Notes: generated by a model from the letters alone, not told the origin. Shown: positions 56,511-64,000, numbered from the stretch's first letter. The stretch is DNA of 64,000 nucleotides from Amycolatopsis sp. CA-230715 (GCF_018736145.1 NZ_CP059997.1:743501-807500), one strand, 5' to 3'. Translations and numbers: made by a program.

Positions 56511-57491
56511 TCAGCGCTTGTCCTTGGCGGCGGCCAGTTCCAGGACGGCGCGTTCGAGCGCGTAGTCCGGGTTCGCCGCGGCGCCCTTCACCTCGGCGTT
56601 GAGCCTGGCCACGATCTGCATCGCGTCGGCGAGCCCGTCCTGGCCCCAGCCCCGCGACTGCCCTTGCGCCTTGCGGATCTTCCACGGCGGCATGCCCAGC
56701 TCACCGGCCATCTGGTTCGGATTGCCCCGGCCCGCCGCGGTCACCCTCGCGATCGTGCGCACCGCGTCCGCGAGCGCGTCGGCCACCAGGACGTGCGGCA
56801 CCCCGATCTGCATCGCCCACCGCACCGATTCCAGCGCCGCCGACCGATCCCCGGCGACCGCCTTTTCCGCCACCGCGAAACCGGTCACGTCGGCACGGCC
56901 CCGGTGGTACCGGCGAACGGCTTCCTCGTCGATCCTGCCCCCGGTGTCCGCCACCAGCTGCGCCGAGGCCGACGCCAGCTCGCGCAGATCGGAGCCGACC
57001 GCGTCGATCAGGGCGAGCACGCCCGCGCCGTCGATCTTGCCGCCCGCCTGCCGGACTTCGTTGCGCACGAACGCTTCGCGCTCCGCTGGCTTCGTGATCT
57101 TCGCGCATTCGACGACCTCCGCCCCGGCCTTGCGGAGCGCGGGCGGCAACGCCTTGGCCGCCTTGCTCCGGCCGCCACCGCTGTGCACGACGACCAGCGT
57201 GACCCCGTCGGCCGGCTGCTTGAGGTAGGACAGCACGACGTCGGCGATCTCCTGCGAGACGTCCTGTGCCGATTCGAGCGCGATCACCCTGCCTTCGGCG
57301 AACAGCGACGGGCTGACCATCTCGAGCAGCGCGGGCGCTGTGAGTTCCGACACCCGCACCCTGGTCAGATCGGCGCTCGGATCGGCCATCCTCGCCGCCG
57401 AGAGCGCGCCGCGCACCGCGCGTTCGATCAGCAGCTCCTCCTCCCCGAGTACGAGGTGGAGCGGCGCGGGGGTGGCAGCGGGATCGGTCAC
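56511..57491 (-). CDS. holA: DNA polymerase III delta subunit
   Basis: 326 residues from the GTG at 57491 with GGAGGATC upstream. 'PLHLVLGEEELLIERAV' starts the AAA+-like domain, 'VVVHSGGGRSKAAKALPPALRKAGA' in parts follows, and 'MPPWKIRKAQGQSRGW' and 'EVKGAAANPDYALERAVLELA' are the conserved C-terminal parts. It opens the beta clamp in the clamp loader. It lies between rpsT and comEC, separated from comEC by about 5.4 kb of other genes. Confidence 0.93.
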   Translation of the reverse strand: MTDPAATPAPLHLVLGEEELLIERAVRGALSAARMADPSADLTRVRVSELTAPALLEMVSPSLFAEGRVIALESAQDVSQEIADVVLSYLKQPADGVTLVVVHSGGGRSKAAKALPPALRKAGAEVVECAKITKPAEREAFVRNEVRQAGGKIDGAGVLALIDAVGSDLRELASASAQLVADTGGRIDEEAVRRYHRGRADVTGFAVAEKAVAGDRSAALESVRWAMQIGVPHVLVADALADAVRTIARVTAAGRGNPNQMAGELGMPPWKIRKAQGQSRGWGQDGLADAMQIVARLNAEVKGAAANPDYALERAVLELAAAKDKR

Positions 57492-57621
57492 TCCCCGATC
57501 CTCCCAGACCGCCGCGCTGGCGGGGAAAGCCACGCCGCCCGGTGTGGCGCGCCGCGAGCGCCATGTCGTACGGTGTAGCCGAGGCAGCCGCCCGATCGGG
57601 CGCGCCGACAACTGAACACCG

Positions 57622-57750
57622 CTCATCCAGAGGGGCAGAGGGAACGGCCCGATGAAGCCCCGGCAACCGGCGTCAGCCTGTCATCTCGATTCCGCGAGGT
57701 AGCTGACGAACACGGTGCCAATTCCGGCCCGCGTCAGCGGGACAGATGAG
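57622..57750 (+). promoter_or_regulatory. SAM riboswitch (S-box/SAM-I class) upstream of threonine synthase
   Basis: The aptamer is recognisable by the P1 arms CTCATC (57622-57627) and GATGAG (57745-57750), the core AGAGGGGCAGAGGGAAC then GGCCCGATGAAGCC and CGGCAACC, and the GGTGCCAATTCC segment. P1 ends directly before the Shine-Dalgarno GAAAGGAA. A GAGG/CCTC pair (57748-57751/57759-57762) could form instead of P1 and enclose the Shine-Dalgarno, suggesting translational control (inference). Confidence 0.87.
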
Positions 57751-57765
57751 GAAAGGAACCTCGCG

Positions 57766-59022
57766 ATGACCGCAGCCCTTGGCACGAAGCGCACCTTCGA
57801 CCTCGGCCCCGCCGTGGAACTGGTGTCGAAGGAAGAAGGCCACCGCCAGCCGCTGGCCCCGGAGTTCGTGTCGGCGGAGGACTTTTCCCCGCTCGAGGTG
57901 GCCTACGACTTCGGCCGCGTCCGCCGCGAGGACATCGAGTCCGGTCCCAAGAACATCTGGCGCTACAAGAAACTCCTGCCGGTCCCCTCGAACGTCGAAG
58001 AGATCCCGAACACCGAGCCTGGCTGTACCAGGCTGGTCCGCGCGGACCGCCTCGCGAAGGCGCTCGGCGTCAAGCGGATCTGGGTGAAGGACGACACCGG
58101 CAACCCGACGCACTCGTTCAAGGACCGCGTCGTGGCCGTGGCGCTGGCCGCCGCCCGTGAGTTCGGGTTCGACGTGCTCGCCTGCCCGTCCACCGGGAAC
58201 CTCGCGAACGCGGTCGGCGCCGCGGCGGCCAGGGCCGGCTGGGAATCGGTGGTGCTCATCCCCTCCAGCCTGGAGCGGGCGAAGATCCTGACCACCGCGG
58301 TCTACGACGGCGCGCTGATCGCGGTCGACGGCAACTACGACGACGTGAACCGGCTCGCCACGCAACTGGCCGCGGAGAACGAGAACTGGGCGTTCGTGAA
58401 CGTGAACGTGCGCCCGTACTACTCCGAGGGCTCGAAGACGCTCGCCTTCGAGGTGGCCGAGCAGCTCGGCTGGCGCATCCCGGAGCAGATCGTCGTCCCG
58501 ATCGCCTCCGGCTCGCAGCTGACCAAAGTGGACAAGGGTTTCCGCGAACTCGGGGAGCTCGGGCTCGTGGAAGCCAGCCCTTACAAGGTTTTCGGCGCGC
58601 AGGCGACCGGGTGCTCGCCGGTGTCGGCCGCGTTCCGCGCCGGGCACGACGTGGTGCAGCCGGTCAAGCCGGACACCATCGCGCGCTCGCTCGCGATCGG
58701 CAACCCCGCGGACGGCCCGTACGTGCTGGACACCGTGGCCCGCACCGGCGGCGCCATCGAGGACGTCAGCGACGAAGAGGTCGTCGAGGGCATCCGGCTG
58801 CTGGCCCGCACCGAAGGCATCTTCACCGAAACCGCGGGCGGCGTGACCGTCGCGACGGCCAAGAAGCTCATCGAAGCGGGCAAGATCGACCCCGACCAGG
58901 AAACCGTCCTGCTGATCACCGGTGACGGCCTGAAGACGCTGGACGCGCTGGACGGCAAGATCGGCCCGCGCGCGACGGTGGCGCCTTCGGCCGACGCCGT
59001 CCGCGCGGCGCTGGCGGGCTGA
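57766..59022 (+). CDS. thrC: Threonine synthase
   Basis: 418 residues from the ATG at 57766; the longer upstream frame enters the riboswitch and is rejected. PLP lysine is Lys119 in 'NPTHSFKDR', with 'CPSTGNLANAVGAAAARAG' and the phosphate-binding 'IASGSQLTKVDKGF'. It converts O-phosphohomoserine to threonine. The riboswitch places it under S-adenosylmethionine control, linking threonine synthesis to the methionine branch that shares its precursor. Confidence 0.94.
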   Translation: MTAALGTKRTFDLGPAVELVSKEEGHRQPLAPEFVSAEDFSPLEVAYDFGRVRREDIESGPKNIWRYKKLLPVPSNVEEIPNTEPGCTRLVRADRLAKALGVKRIWVKDDTGNPTHSFKDRVVAVALAAAREFGFDVLACPSTGNLANAVGAAAARAGWESVVLIPSSLERAKILTTAVYDGALIAVDGNYDDVNRLATQLAAENENWAFVNVNVRPYYSEGSKTLAFEVAEQLGWRIPEQIVVPIASGSQLTKVDKGFRELGELGLVEASPYKVFGAQATGCSPVSAAFRAGHDVVQPVKPDTIARSLAIGNPADGPYVLDTVARTGGAIEDVSDEEVVEGIRLLARTEGIFTETAGGVTVATAKKLIEAGKIDPDQETVLLITGDGLKTLDALDGKIGPRATVAPSADAVRAALAG

Positions 59023-59030
59023 CGCACGAC

Positions 59031-59061
59031 CCCTGATCGGTCCACAGTGGACCGATCAGGG
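59031..59061. terminator. Palindromic terminator between convergent thrC and LLM genes
   Basis: CCCTGATCGGTCC (59031-59043) and GGACCGATCAGGG (59049-59061) form a perfect 13-bp stem with a 5-nt loop. Its centre is a perfect GTCCACAGTGGAC (59040-59052). The right arm overlaps the stop codon of the convergent LLM gene (59056-59058). Confidence 0.8.
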
Positions 59062-59958
59062 ACTCAGTTTTTCCAACGGCGACAAGACCTCGGTGAACCG
59101 GTCGACGAACCGCTCGTACGGTTCCGTCTCGCCGGGGTAGACCACGAACTTGCTCAGCCCCGCGTCGATGTACTCCTCGATGAGGCCGCGCGCGGCCTCC
59201 CAGCTCCCGGGGACCAGCCGGGCCGGATCGATGCCCGCCGCCTGGCGGCGGATCGAGGCGGCGAACTCGCGGGGAAACCCGTCGGGCGAGACCACCAGGC
59301 TGATCCCGAAGTGATCGGCCTCGATCTCGCGCCCCGCCTCCGAGGCGGCCTCCTGGATCGCCTCCCGTCCCGCGCGGGCCTGCTCCGGGGTGATGAAGCT
59401 GGCGAGCCAGCCGTCCGCCAGCCTGCCGACGCGGCGCAGCGCGCCCGGGGCCTTTCCGCCGAGCCACAGGTCGAGCCGCTTCGGCCGCGCGGTGCCGAGG
59501 CTGACGTTCTCCACCTGGAAGAACTCCCCTTCGAAGGTCACGTCGTCCTGCTCCAGCAGCAACCGGATCAGGCGCAGCGACTCGTCGAACACCGCGGCAC
59601 GGCGGCCTTCCGGCACGGGGAAGAGCCGGACTTCCTGCTCCCGCGCGGGTTTCAGGCCGAACACGGGCAGCACGCGCTTCGGGGCGAGCGCGGCGAGTGA
59701 CGCGAGCTGCTTGGCGACCAGCACCGGATCCCGGCCGGGCAGCACCATCACCCCGGTACCGACTTTGAGGCGTTCCGTCCTGGCCAGTGCGTGCGTCATG
59801 CCGACCACCGGATCGACCCGCGGCGAGTACACCGCTTCCGGCAGCCAGAGCGAATCGATCCCGGCCCGCTCCAGCAGATCGACGTGCGCGCCGAAGTCCG
59901 CGATCGCCGCCCCGGTCGGCGTTCCGGCACCGAGCCTGATCTTGAGGTCCTCCGCCAC
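59056..59958 (-). CDS. Luciferase-like (LLM) F420-type oxidoreductase
   Basis: 300 residues. 'DSLWLPEAVYSPRVDPVVGMTHALARTERLKVGTGVMVLPGRDPVLVAKQLASL' read in parts is the LLM barrel, with 'LDLWLGGKAPGALRRVGRLADGWL' and 'SLVVSPDGFPREF'. It resembles the actinobacterial TIGR03854-like subgroup (recalled). It is convergent with thrC. Substrate unknown; not closely related to the LLM proteins at 47709 and 61999. Confidence 0.82.
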   Translation of the reverse strand: MAEDLKIRLGAGTPTGAAIADFGAHVDLLERAGIDSLWLPEAVYSPRVDPVVGMTHALARTERLKVGTGVMVLPGRDPVLVAKQLASLAALAPKRVLPVFGLKPAREQEVRLFPVPEGRRAAVFDESLRLIRLLLEQDDVTFEGEFFQVENVSLGTARPKRLDLWLGGKAPGALRRVGRLADGWLASFITPEQARAGREAIQEAASEAGREIEADHFGISLVVSPDGFPREFAASIRRQAAGIDPARLVPGSWEAARGLIEEYIDAGLSKFVVYPGETEPYERFVDRFTEVLSPLEKLSP

Positions 59959-60028
59959 GCCGTTCCCCTTCCGCTCACCGGGTTCAAGGCCTTCTCTCTA
60001 ACCGAAATTCCGGCGTCGGACAAGAAAA

Positions 60029-60187
60029 TCACCGGCGGGGCCGTACCAGGCCACTCTGGTAGGCCACGACGACGAGCTGGGTGCGGTCCCTGGCGTGCGG
60101 TCCCTGGCGTGCAGTTTGGTCATGGCGCGCTGGATGTGGGGACACGGTGCGGATGCCGTCGAGCAGCGCGTCCGCGGCGACGTCCTT
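60029..60187 (-). pseudogene. Remnant of a NarL/LuxR-type response regulator
   Basis: On the minus strand, 'KDVAADALLDGIRTV' (end of a receiver domain) is joined out of frame to 'HIQRAMTKLHARDRTQLVVVAYQSGLVRPRR' read in pieces (last helix and tail of a LuxR HTH). The middle is missing. The second piece is also shifted by a tandem 14-bp duplication, GTGCGGTCCCTGGC at 60081-60094 and 60095-60108; removing one copy restores the family reading frame to the stop at 60029-60031. The fragment cannot make a working regulator. Confidence 0.72.
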
Positions 60188-60193
60188 TCCCGG

Positions 60194-60778
60194 TCAGGTG
60201 CGCAGCCCCGCGATGAGGAGTTCGACCAGCCGGCGCGCGTCGTAGCGGGAATCGTGCTCGGCGCCGATGCACAGGTTTCCGACGCCGCGCATGAGCTCGT
60301 AGGCGGCCACCCCGGAGCGGATCTCGCCCGAAGCGACCGCGGCGTCGAGCAGCCGGGTGCACACCGGCACGAGGCGGTCGAGGAAGTAGGCGTGCAACGT
60401 CTCGAATCCCGCGTTGTCGGACTGCAGCACGGCGGCGAGCCCGTGCTTGGTGACCAGGAAGTCGACGAAGAGATCGATCCACTGCCCGAGCGCGGCGTGC
60501 GGGGTTTCGCCCGCCTCCAGCAGAGCGGGCCCCGCCTCGGCCAGTGACTCGACCTGGTGCCGGTAGACGGCGATGATGAGATCCGCCCTGGTCGGGAAGT
60601 GGCGGTAGATCGTGCCCATCCCGACCCCCGCCTCGGCCGCGATGTCGCGCACCGGTGCTTCCACCCCCGACGCGACGAAGAGGGCGGCGGCCGCGTCGAG
60701 CAGCGTCTTCTCGTTGCGCCGGGCGTCCGCCCGCTTGGACCGGCCCGCGGGGCCCGCTTCCTCGTCGCTGTCGTGCAC
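60194..60778 (-). CDS. TetR-family transcriptional regulator
   Basis: 194 residues from the GTG at 60778, chosen for its GGAAGGAA Shine-Dalgarno; an ATG at 60859 would run through the operator. HTH 'LLDAAAALFVASGVEAPVRDIAAEAGVGMGTIYRHFPTRADL' in parts is typical of AcrR-like regulators, and the C-terminal domain contains 'LVTKHGLAAVLQSDNAGF'. It is divergent from an aldo-keto reductase/LLM pair across a symmetrical operator, and should repress it until a substrate binds. Confidence 0.9.
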   Translation of the reverse strand: MHDSDEEAGPAGRSKRADARRNEKTLLDAAAALFVASGVEAPVRDIAAEAGVGMGTIYRHFPTRADLIIAVYRHQVESLAEAGPALLEAGETPHAALGQWIDLFVDFLVTKHGLAAVLQSDNAGFETLHAYFLDRLVPVCTRLLDAAVASGEIRSGVAAYELMRGVGNLCIGAEHDSRYDARRLVELLIAGLRT

Positions 60779-60811
60779 CGCGCCGTTCCTTCCACCGTCG
60801 ACCTTGCGAAA

Positions 60812-60850
60812 CGGAACACTGCTCCGTATTGTTAGCGGAGCGGCGTTCCG
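60812..60850. promoter_or_regulatory. TetR-type operator between TetR and aldo-keto reductase genes
   Basis: Nested inverted repeats: CGGAAC (60812-60817) with GTTCCG (60845-60850), and GCTCCG (60821-60826) with CGGAGC (60836-60841), spaced by 9 nt at the centre. The symmetrical 39-bp site lies between both start codons. Confidence 0.6.
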
Positions 60851-60913
60851 ATTGCTCATGGTGGCAGAGCGGGACCTCGCGGCCAAACCACCCGTCTTCT
60901 GGAGGAACTCCGC

Positions 60914-61945
60914 ATGCGGTACCGCACCCTCGGCCGCACCGGCGTACAAATCAGCTCCCTCACGCTCGGCGCGATGAACTTCGGCGCGATCGGCCGCACC
61001 AGCCAAGCCGAGGCGACCGCCATCGTCGACGCCGCCCTCGACGGCGGCATCAACGTCATCGACACCGCGGACAGGTACAGCGACGGCGAATCGGAAGAGA
61101 TCGTCGGCAAGGCCATCGCAGGACGCCGCGATGACCTCGTGCTGGCAACGAAAGCGGGCATGCCCATGGGCGACGAGCGCAACCACCGCGGCGGTTCGCG
61201 CCGGTGGCTCGTCACCGAACTGGAGAACAGCCTGCGGCGCCTCGATGTCGACCACGTCGACCTCTACCAGGTCCACCGGTGGGACCCGGACACCAGCGAC
61301 GAGGAAACGCTGTCGGCGCTGACCGATCTGCGGCGTGCCGGGAAGATCCGCTACTTCGGCTCGTCGACCTTCCCCGCGTACCGCATCGTGCAGGCGCGGT
61401 GGGCCGCCCGCGAGCACCACCTCGGCCGGTACGTCACCGAACAGCCCAGCTATTCGGTCCTGCAGCGCGGGATCGAAGCCCACGTGCTGCCCGTGACCGA
61501 GCAGTACGGGCTCGGCGTCCTGGTGTGGAGCCCGCTCGCTTCGGGCTGGCTGTCCGGCGCGATCCGCGCGGGCAAGGAGATCACCACCAACCGCGCGAAG
61601 TTCATGCCGAACCGCTTCGACACCAGTCTCCCCGCCAACCGGGCCAGGCTCGACGCCGTCGAGAAGCTGTCCGGGATCGCCGCCGAGGCCGGGGTGACCA
61701 TGATCCAGCTCGCGCTGGGGTTCGTGACCGCGCATCCCGCCGTGACCAGCGCGATCATCGGCCCCCGCACGCTCGACCACCTCCGCTCGCACCTCGCCGC
61801 CGCCGACACCGTGCTCACCACCGATGTGCTCGACGCGATCGACACCGTCGTCGCCCCCGGCGTCGATCTGGCCGCGGACGAAAAGCACGACACCCCGCCC
61901 GCGCTGCTCGACGCGTCGTTGCGCCGCCGTCGCCCCAGTGCGTGA
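60914..61945 (+). CDS. Aldo/keto reductase
   Basis: 343 residues. (beta/alpha)8 AKR barrel: 'MRYRTLGRTGVQISSLTLGAMNFG' in parts, catalytic Asp and Tyr in 'VIDTADRYSDGESEEIVGKAI', Lys in 'LATKAGMP' and His in 'YQVHRWDPDTS'. The 'GVLVWSPLASGWLSG' and 'SAIIGPRTLDHL' cofactor-binding segments are present. It heads a two-gene operon with an LLM gene, probably derepressed when the TetR ligand is present. Confidence 0.9.
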   Translation: MRYRTLGRTGVQISSLTLGAMNFGAIGRTSQAEATAIVDAALDGGINVIDTADRYSDGESEEIVGKAIAGRRDDLVLATKAGMPMGDERNHRGGSRRWLVTELENSLRRLDVDHVDLYQVHRWDPDTSDEETLSALTDLRRAGKIRYFGSSTFPAYRIVQARWAAREHHLGRYVTEQPSYSVLQRGIEAHVLPVTEQYGLGVLVWSPLASGWLSGAIRAGKEITTNRAKFMPNRFDTSLPANRARLDAVEKLSGIAAEAGVTMIQLALGFVTAHPAVTSAIIGPRTLDHLRSHLAAADTVLTTDVLDAIDTVVAPGVDLAADEKHDTPPALLDASLRRRRPSA

Positions 61946-61998
61946 CGGCCTCTGGGCCCGGGAAACCCCACCACTGTCCGGAAAGGACTATCACCGCC

Positions 61999-62868
61999 AT
62001 GCCGAACACACCCCGGTTCGGGATCATGACCGCCCCGATGCAGGTCGGTTACGACGAGATCCTGCGCGTCTGGCGCGAAGCGGACGCGATCCCGGAAATC
62101 GAGCACGCCTGGCTGTTCGACCACCTCATGCCGATCGGCGGCGACCCCGACGGGCCGATCTTCGAAGGCTGGACGCTGCTTTCGGCACTCGCCGCGCAGA
62201 CCCGGCGACTGCGCCTCGGCCTCCTCGTGACCAGCAACCGCTTCCGCCCGCCCGCCGTACTGGCCAAGATCGCCACGACCGTCGACATCGTGTCCGGCGG
62301 ACGGCTCGACTTCGGAATCGGCGCGGGCTCGCGCCCCAGCCACCCGCTCGCCCGGCGCGAGTACGAAGCACACGGCCTCCCCTTCCACGACGCCGCCCAC
62401 GCCGTGGAAAGCCTCGCCGAGGCGTGCGCGGTCATCCGTCGCTTGTGGACAGATACCGAACCGTTCGACGTCGAGGGCACCCACGTCCGGCTCACCGGCG
62501 CGTTCGGCAACCCGAAACCGGTCCAGCGCCCGCACCCGCCGATCCTCATCGGCGGGCGCTCGTCCGCCGTGCTGCGCGTGGCCGCTGAACACGCCGACCT
62601 GTGGAACATCCCCGGCGGCGACATCGACGACGCCCTCAGCCGCAGTGCGCTGCTCGACCGCTACTGCGGCGAGATCGGCCGCGATCCCGCCTCGATCGTC
62701 CGATCGATCCACCTCCCTGTTTCCTACGACCAGCCGAACACCACCCGGCACGCCATCGCCGAAGCGATCGACGCGGGCTTCGAGCACCTCGTCCTCGGAC
62801 TGCCGTCGCCCTACCCCGCCGATGTCGCACGCTGGGTCGCCGACGAACTCATCCGCACCCCGGCCTAG
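61999..62868 (+). CDS. Luciferase-like (LLM) oxidoreductase, paralogue of the 47709 gene
   Basis: 289 residues from the ATG at 61999. Motifs 'WLFDHLMPIGGD', 'LRLGLLVTSNRFRPPAVLAKIATTVDIVSGGRLDFGIGAGS' in parts and 'KPVQRPHPPILIGGRSSAVLRVAAEHADLW' line up one for one with the LLM protein at 47709. It follows the aldo/keto reductase by 53 bp and is probably co-regulated by TetR. It is probably an F420- or FMN-using enzyme acting on the same compound class as the aldo/keto reductase (inference). Confidence 0.83.
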   Translation: MPNTPRFGIMTAPMQVGYDEILRVWREADAIPEIEHAWLFDHLMPIGGDPDGPIFEGWTLLSALAAQTRRLRLGLLVTSNRFRPPAVLAKIATTVDIVSGGRLDFGIGAGSRPSHPLARREYEAHGLPFHDAAHAVESLAEACAVIRRLWTDTEPFDVEGTHVRLTGAFGNPKPVQRPHPPILIGGRSSAVLRVAAEHADLWNIPGGDIDDALSRSALLDRYCGEIGRDPASIVRSIHLPVSYDQPNTTRHAIAEAIDAGFEHLVLGLPSPYPADVARWVADELIRTPA

Positions 62869-62890
62869 CACCCGCGGGCGCTGGACCGGA

Positions 62891-64000
62891 TCAGCGACGG
62901 CGGCCGGAGGCGTCCTGCCCGCGACGCACCAGCGCCGGACCCGACTCGTCCGCGACCACCGCCAGATCCCCGTCGGTGTCGGTGCGGCCGACCAGCGCGC
63001 CCATTCCGGCCAGTTCGTCCACAGTGGACTTACTCGGGTGGCCGTAGGTGTTGCCCGCACCGACGCTGACCACCGCCACCCTCGCCCCCGTCTCCGCCAG
63101 GAACCGCGGAACCGAGTAGCGCGAACCGTGGTGCGGCACCTTCAGGACGTCGGCGTGCAGAGCGGCACCGTCGGCGAGCAGATCGCCCTGTGCCGCCAGT
63201 TCGACGTCCCCGGTGAGCAACACGGTGCCCGCCGCGGTCGCCGCACGCACCACGACGGAGGTGTTGTTGATCCCGGTGCCGTCCGGCTCCACCCGGGGCC
63301 GCTCCGGGACGAAACGCGGCCCGATCACGTCGAGGGCGAGCCCCGGCCAATCCAGGTGCTGTCCCGTCGCCAGGTCGAGCAGCGGAACACCGTGCTTCGC
63401 CGCCGTTTCCGCCACCTGGCGCCACGCCCACGGCGGTGACCGTCCCGGCCCGATCGCCACGGCACCGACCGAACGCCCCTCGAACACCGAGGCGAGCCCG
63501 CCGATGTGATCGGCGTGCAGGTGGCTCAGCACCACCAGCGGGACCCTGTCGACGCCGAGCGCGTCGAGGCAGCGGTCGACCGGGCCCGGTTCCGGCCCGG
63601 TGTCCACCACCACGGCCCTGCCTGGCTCGGCAGTGGCGAGCACCTCGGCGTCGCCCTGGCCCACGTCGCACGCCGCCATCGCCCAGCCCGACGGCGGCCA
63701 CGCGGGGGCGATCACCCTCGGCGTGACGACCACCAGCAGCACACAGGCCAGCGCGACCGCGAGGAGGAGCCGCAGTCCTCGCGACCGGAAGGCCAGCGCG
63801 ATCGTCACGAGCACGACGACCGCGAGCAGGCCACCCCACCAGCCCGACGGCCACGGCACCACGGCGTCGGGTATCGCGGCACCGTGCCTGGCGACGGTGA
63901 TGAGCCAGTCCGCCTCCGGCCCGGCGAGGTGCGCGAAGGCTTCACCGCCCCACGGCCACACCATGGCCGTCAGCGTGGCGAGCACCCCGAACACGGTGGC
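62891..64000 (-). CDS. comEC: ComEC/Rec2 DNA-uptake protein, C-terminal part (runs off the right edge)
   Basis: About 370 residues are visible, open to the window end. The N-terminal visible part has membrane segments ('GLLAVVVLVTIALAFRS', 'LLLAVALACVLLVVV'). The rest is the metallo-beta-lactamase domain: 'CDVGQGDAEVL', 'VLSHLHADHIGGL' (HxHxDH), 'VLLTGDVE' and 'LKVPHHGSRYS'. It is the conserved partner of holA in the comEA-comEC-holA locus. The competence domain proper lies beyond the window. A GTCCACAGTGGAC copy is at 63017-63029. Confidence 0.92.
   Translation of the reverse strand, partial: ATVFGVLATLTAMVWPWGGEAFAHLAGPEADWLITVARHGAAIPDAVVPWPSGWWGGLLAVVVLVTIALAFRSRGLRLLLAVALACVLLVVVTPRVIAPAWPPSGWAMAACDVGQGDAEVLATAEPGRAVVVDTGPEPGPVDRCLDALGVDRVPLVVLSHLHADHIGGLASVFEGRSVGAVAIGPGRSPPWAWRQVAETAAKHGVPLLDLATGQHLDWPGLALDVIGPRFVPERPRVEPDGTGINNTSVVVRAATAAGTVLLTGDVELAAQGDLLADGAALHADVLKVPHHGSRYSVPRFLAETGARVAVVSVGAGNTYGHPSKSTVDELAGMGALVGRTDTDGDLAVVADESGPALVRRGQDASGRRR

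Noticed and set aside
1..64000. CRISPR arrays, rRNA, tRNA genes, prophage or integrative elements
   Set aside because: I found no regularly spaced repeats, no cloverleaf with the TTC/GTTC T-arm pattern, no integrase or transposase gene and no att-like duplication. Short tRNA genes could be missed by eye.

Overview
The window is GC-rich DNA, densely packed with genes on both strands, with GTG starts common and many 1-4 nt stop/start overlaps. Gene content (HrcA, LepA, HemW, a HolA-type delta subunit, ComEC, DUF397/XRE pairs, DUF222-HNH proteins, PucR, several F420-type luciferase-like enzymes, ESX-type small proteins, a subtilisin-inhibitor-like protein) points to a filamentous actinomycete, most likely of the Pseudonocardiaceae (Amycolatopsis-like). 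That placement is inference from gene content and style. No rRNA, tRNA, CRISPR array, prophage or transposase gene was seen.

Layout. 1-3162: the start of hrcA, an XRE/DUF397 pair and a DUF222-HNH protein, followed by a gene-free stretch with a large inverted repeat. 3163-13154: a pyrimidine-degradation locus with mmsA and a class III aminotransferase on the minus strand, a divergent PucR regulator, a secreted protease-inhibitor gene, then an NCS1 transporter, beta-ureidopropionase, dihydropyrimidinase and a luciferase-like oxidoreductase on the plus strand. The usual dihydropyrimidine dehydrogenase is absent and the luciferase-like enzyme is a candidate replacement. 13157-26944: mixed accessory genes, including a methyltransferase and a siderophore-interacting protein that both lie behind IdeR/DtxR-like iron boxes, a LysR/SDR pair, an Lrp/SMP-30 pair, a serine hydrolase, an ABC exporter and a TetR-controlled pair. 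27056-29813: an ECF sigma factor with an overlapping membrane protein, and hemW.

29927-35724 is an assimilatory sulfate-reduction operon: a leader peptide of the cysteine-attenuation type, sulfite reductase, a small zinc-ribbon protein, APS reductase, CysD, an unusual 35-codon ORF with a hairpin over the cysN start, CysN and a CbiX-type chelatase. 35886-43979 holds a secreted protein, an enoyl-CoA hydratase, a membrane-anchored barnase-like RNase with an overlapping barstar, an oxidoreductase, an alpha/beta hydrolase, an amino acid permease, a nitronate monooxygenase and a PPOX protein. 43981-46621 holds lepA and a methyltransferase. 46579-51269 is a compact catabolic island: an Lrp-GAF fusion regulator facing an operon for a luciferase-like monooxygenase, an ACMSD-like amidohydrolase, a nitroreductase and an FAD monooxygenase, with a regular array of CCGAAT/ATTCGG half-sites between them. 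51309-54460 is a YbaB/ESX-type cluster. 54496-64000 holds a VOC protein, an EamA transporter, rpsT, holA, a SAM-riboswitch-controlled thrC, two luciferase-like proteins, a decayed response-regulator remnant, a TetR/aldo-keto reductase pair and the 3' part of comEC.

The housekeeping genes comEC, holA, rpsT, lepA, hemW and hrcA keep their familiar order, but accessory modules are inserted between most of them. Several short palindromic sequence families recur at gene ends and inside genes and are described among the findings.
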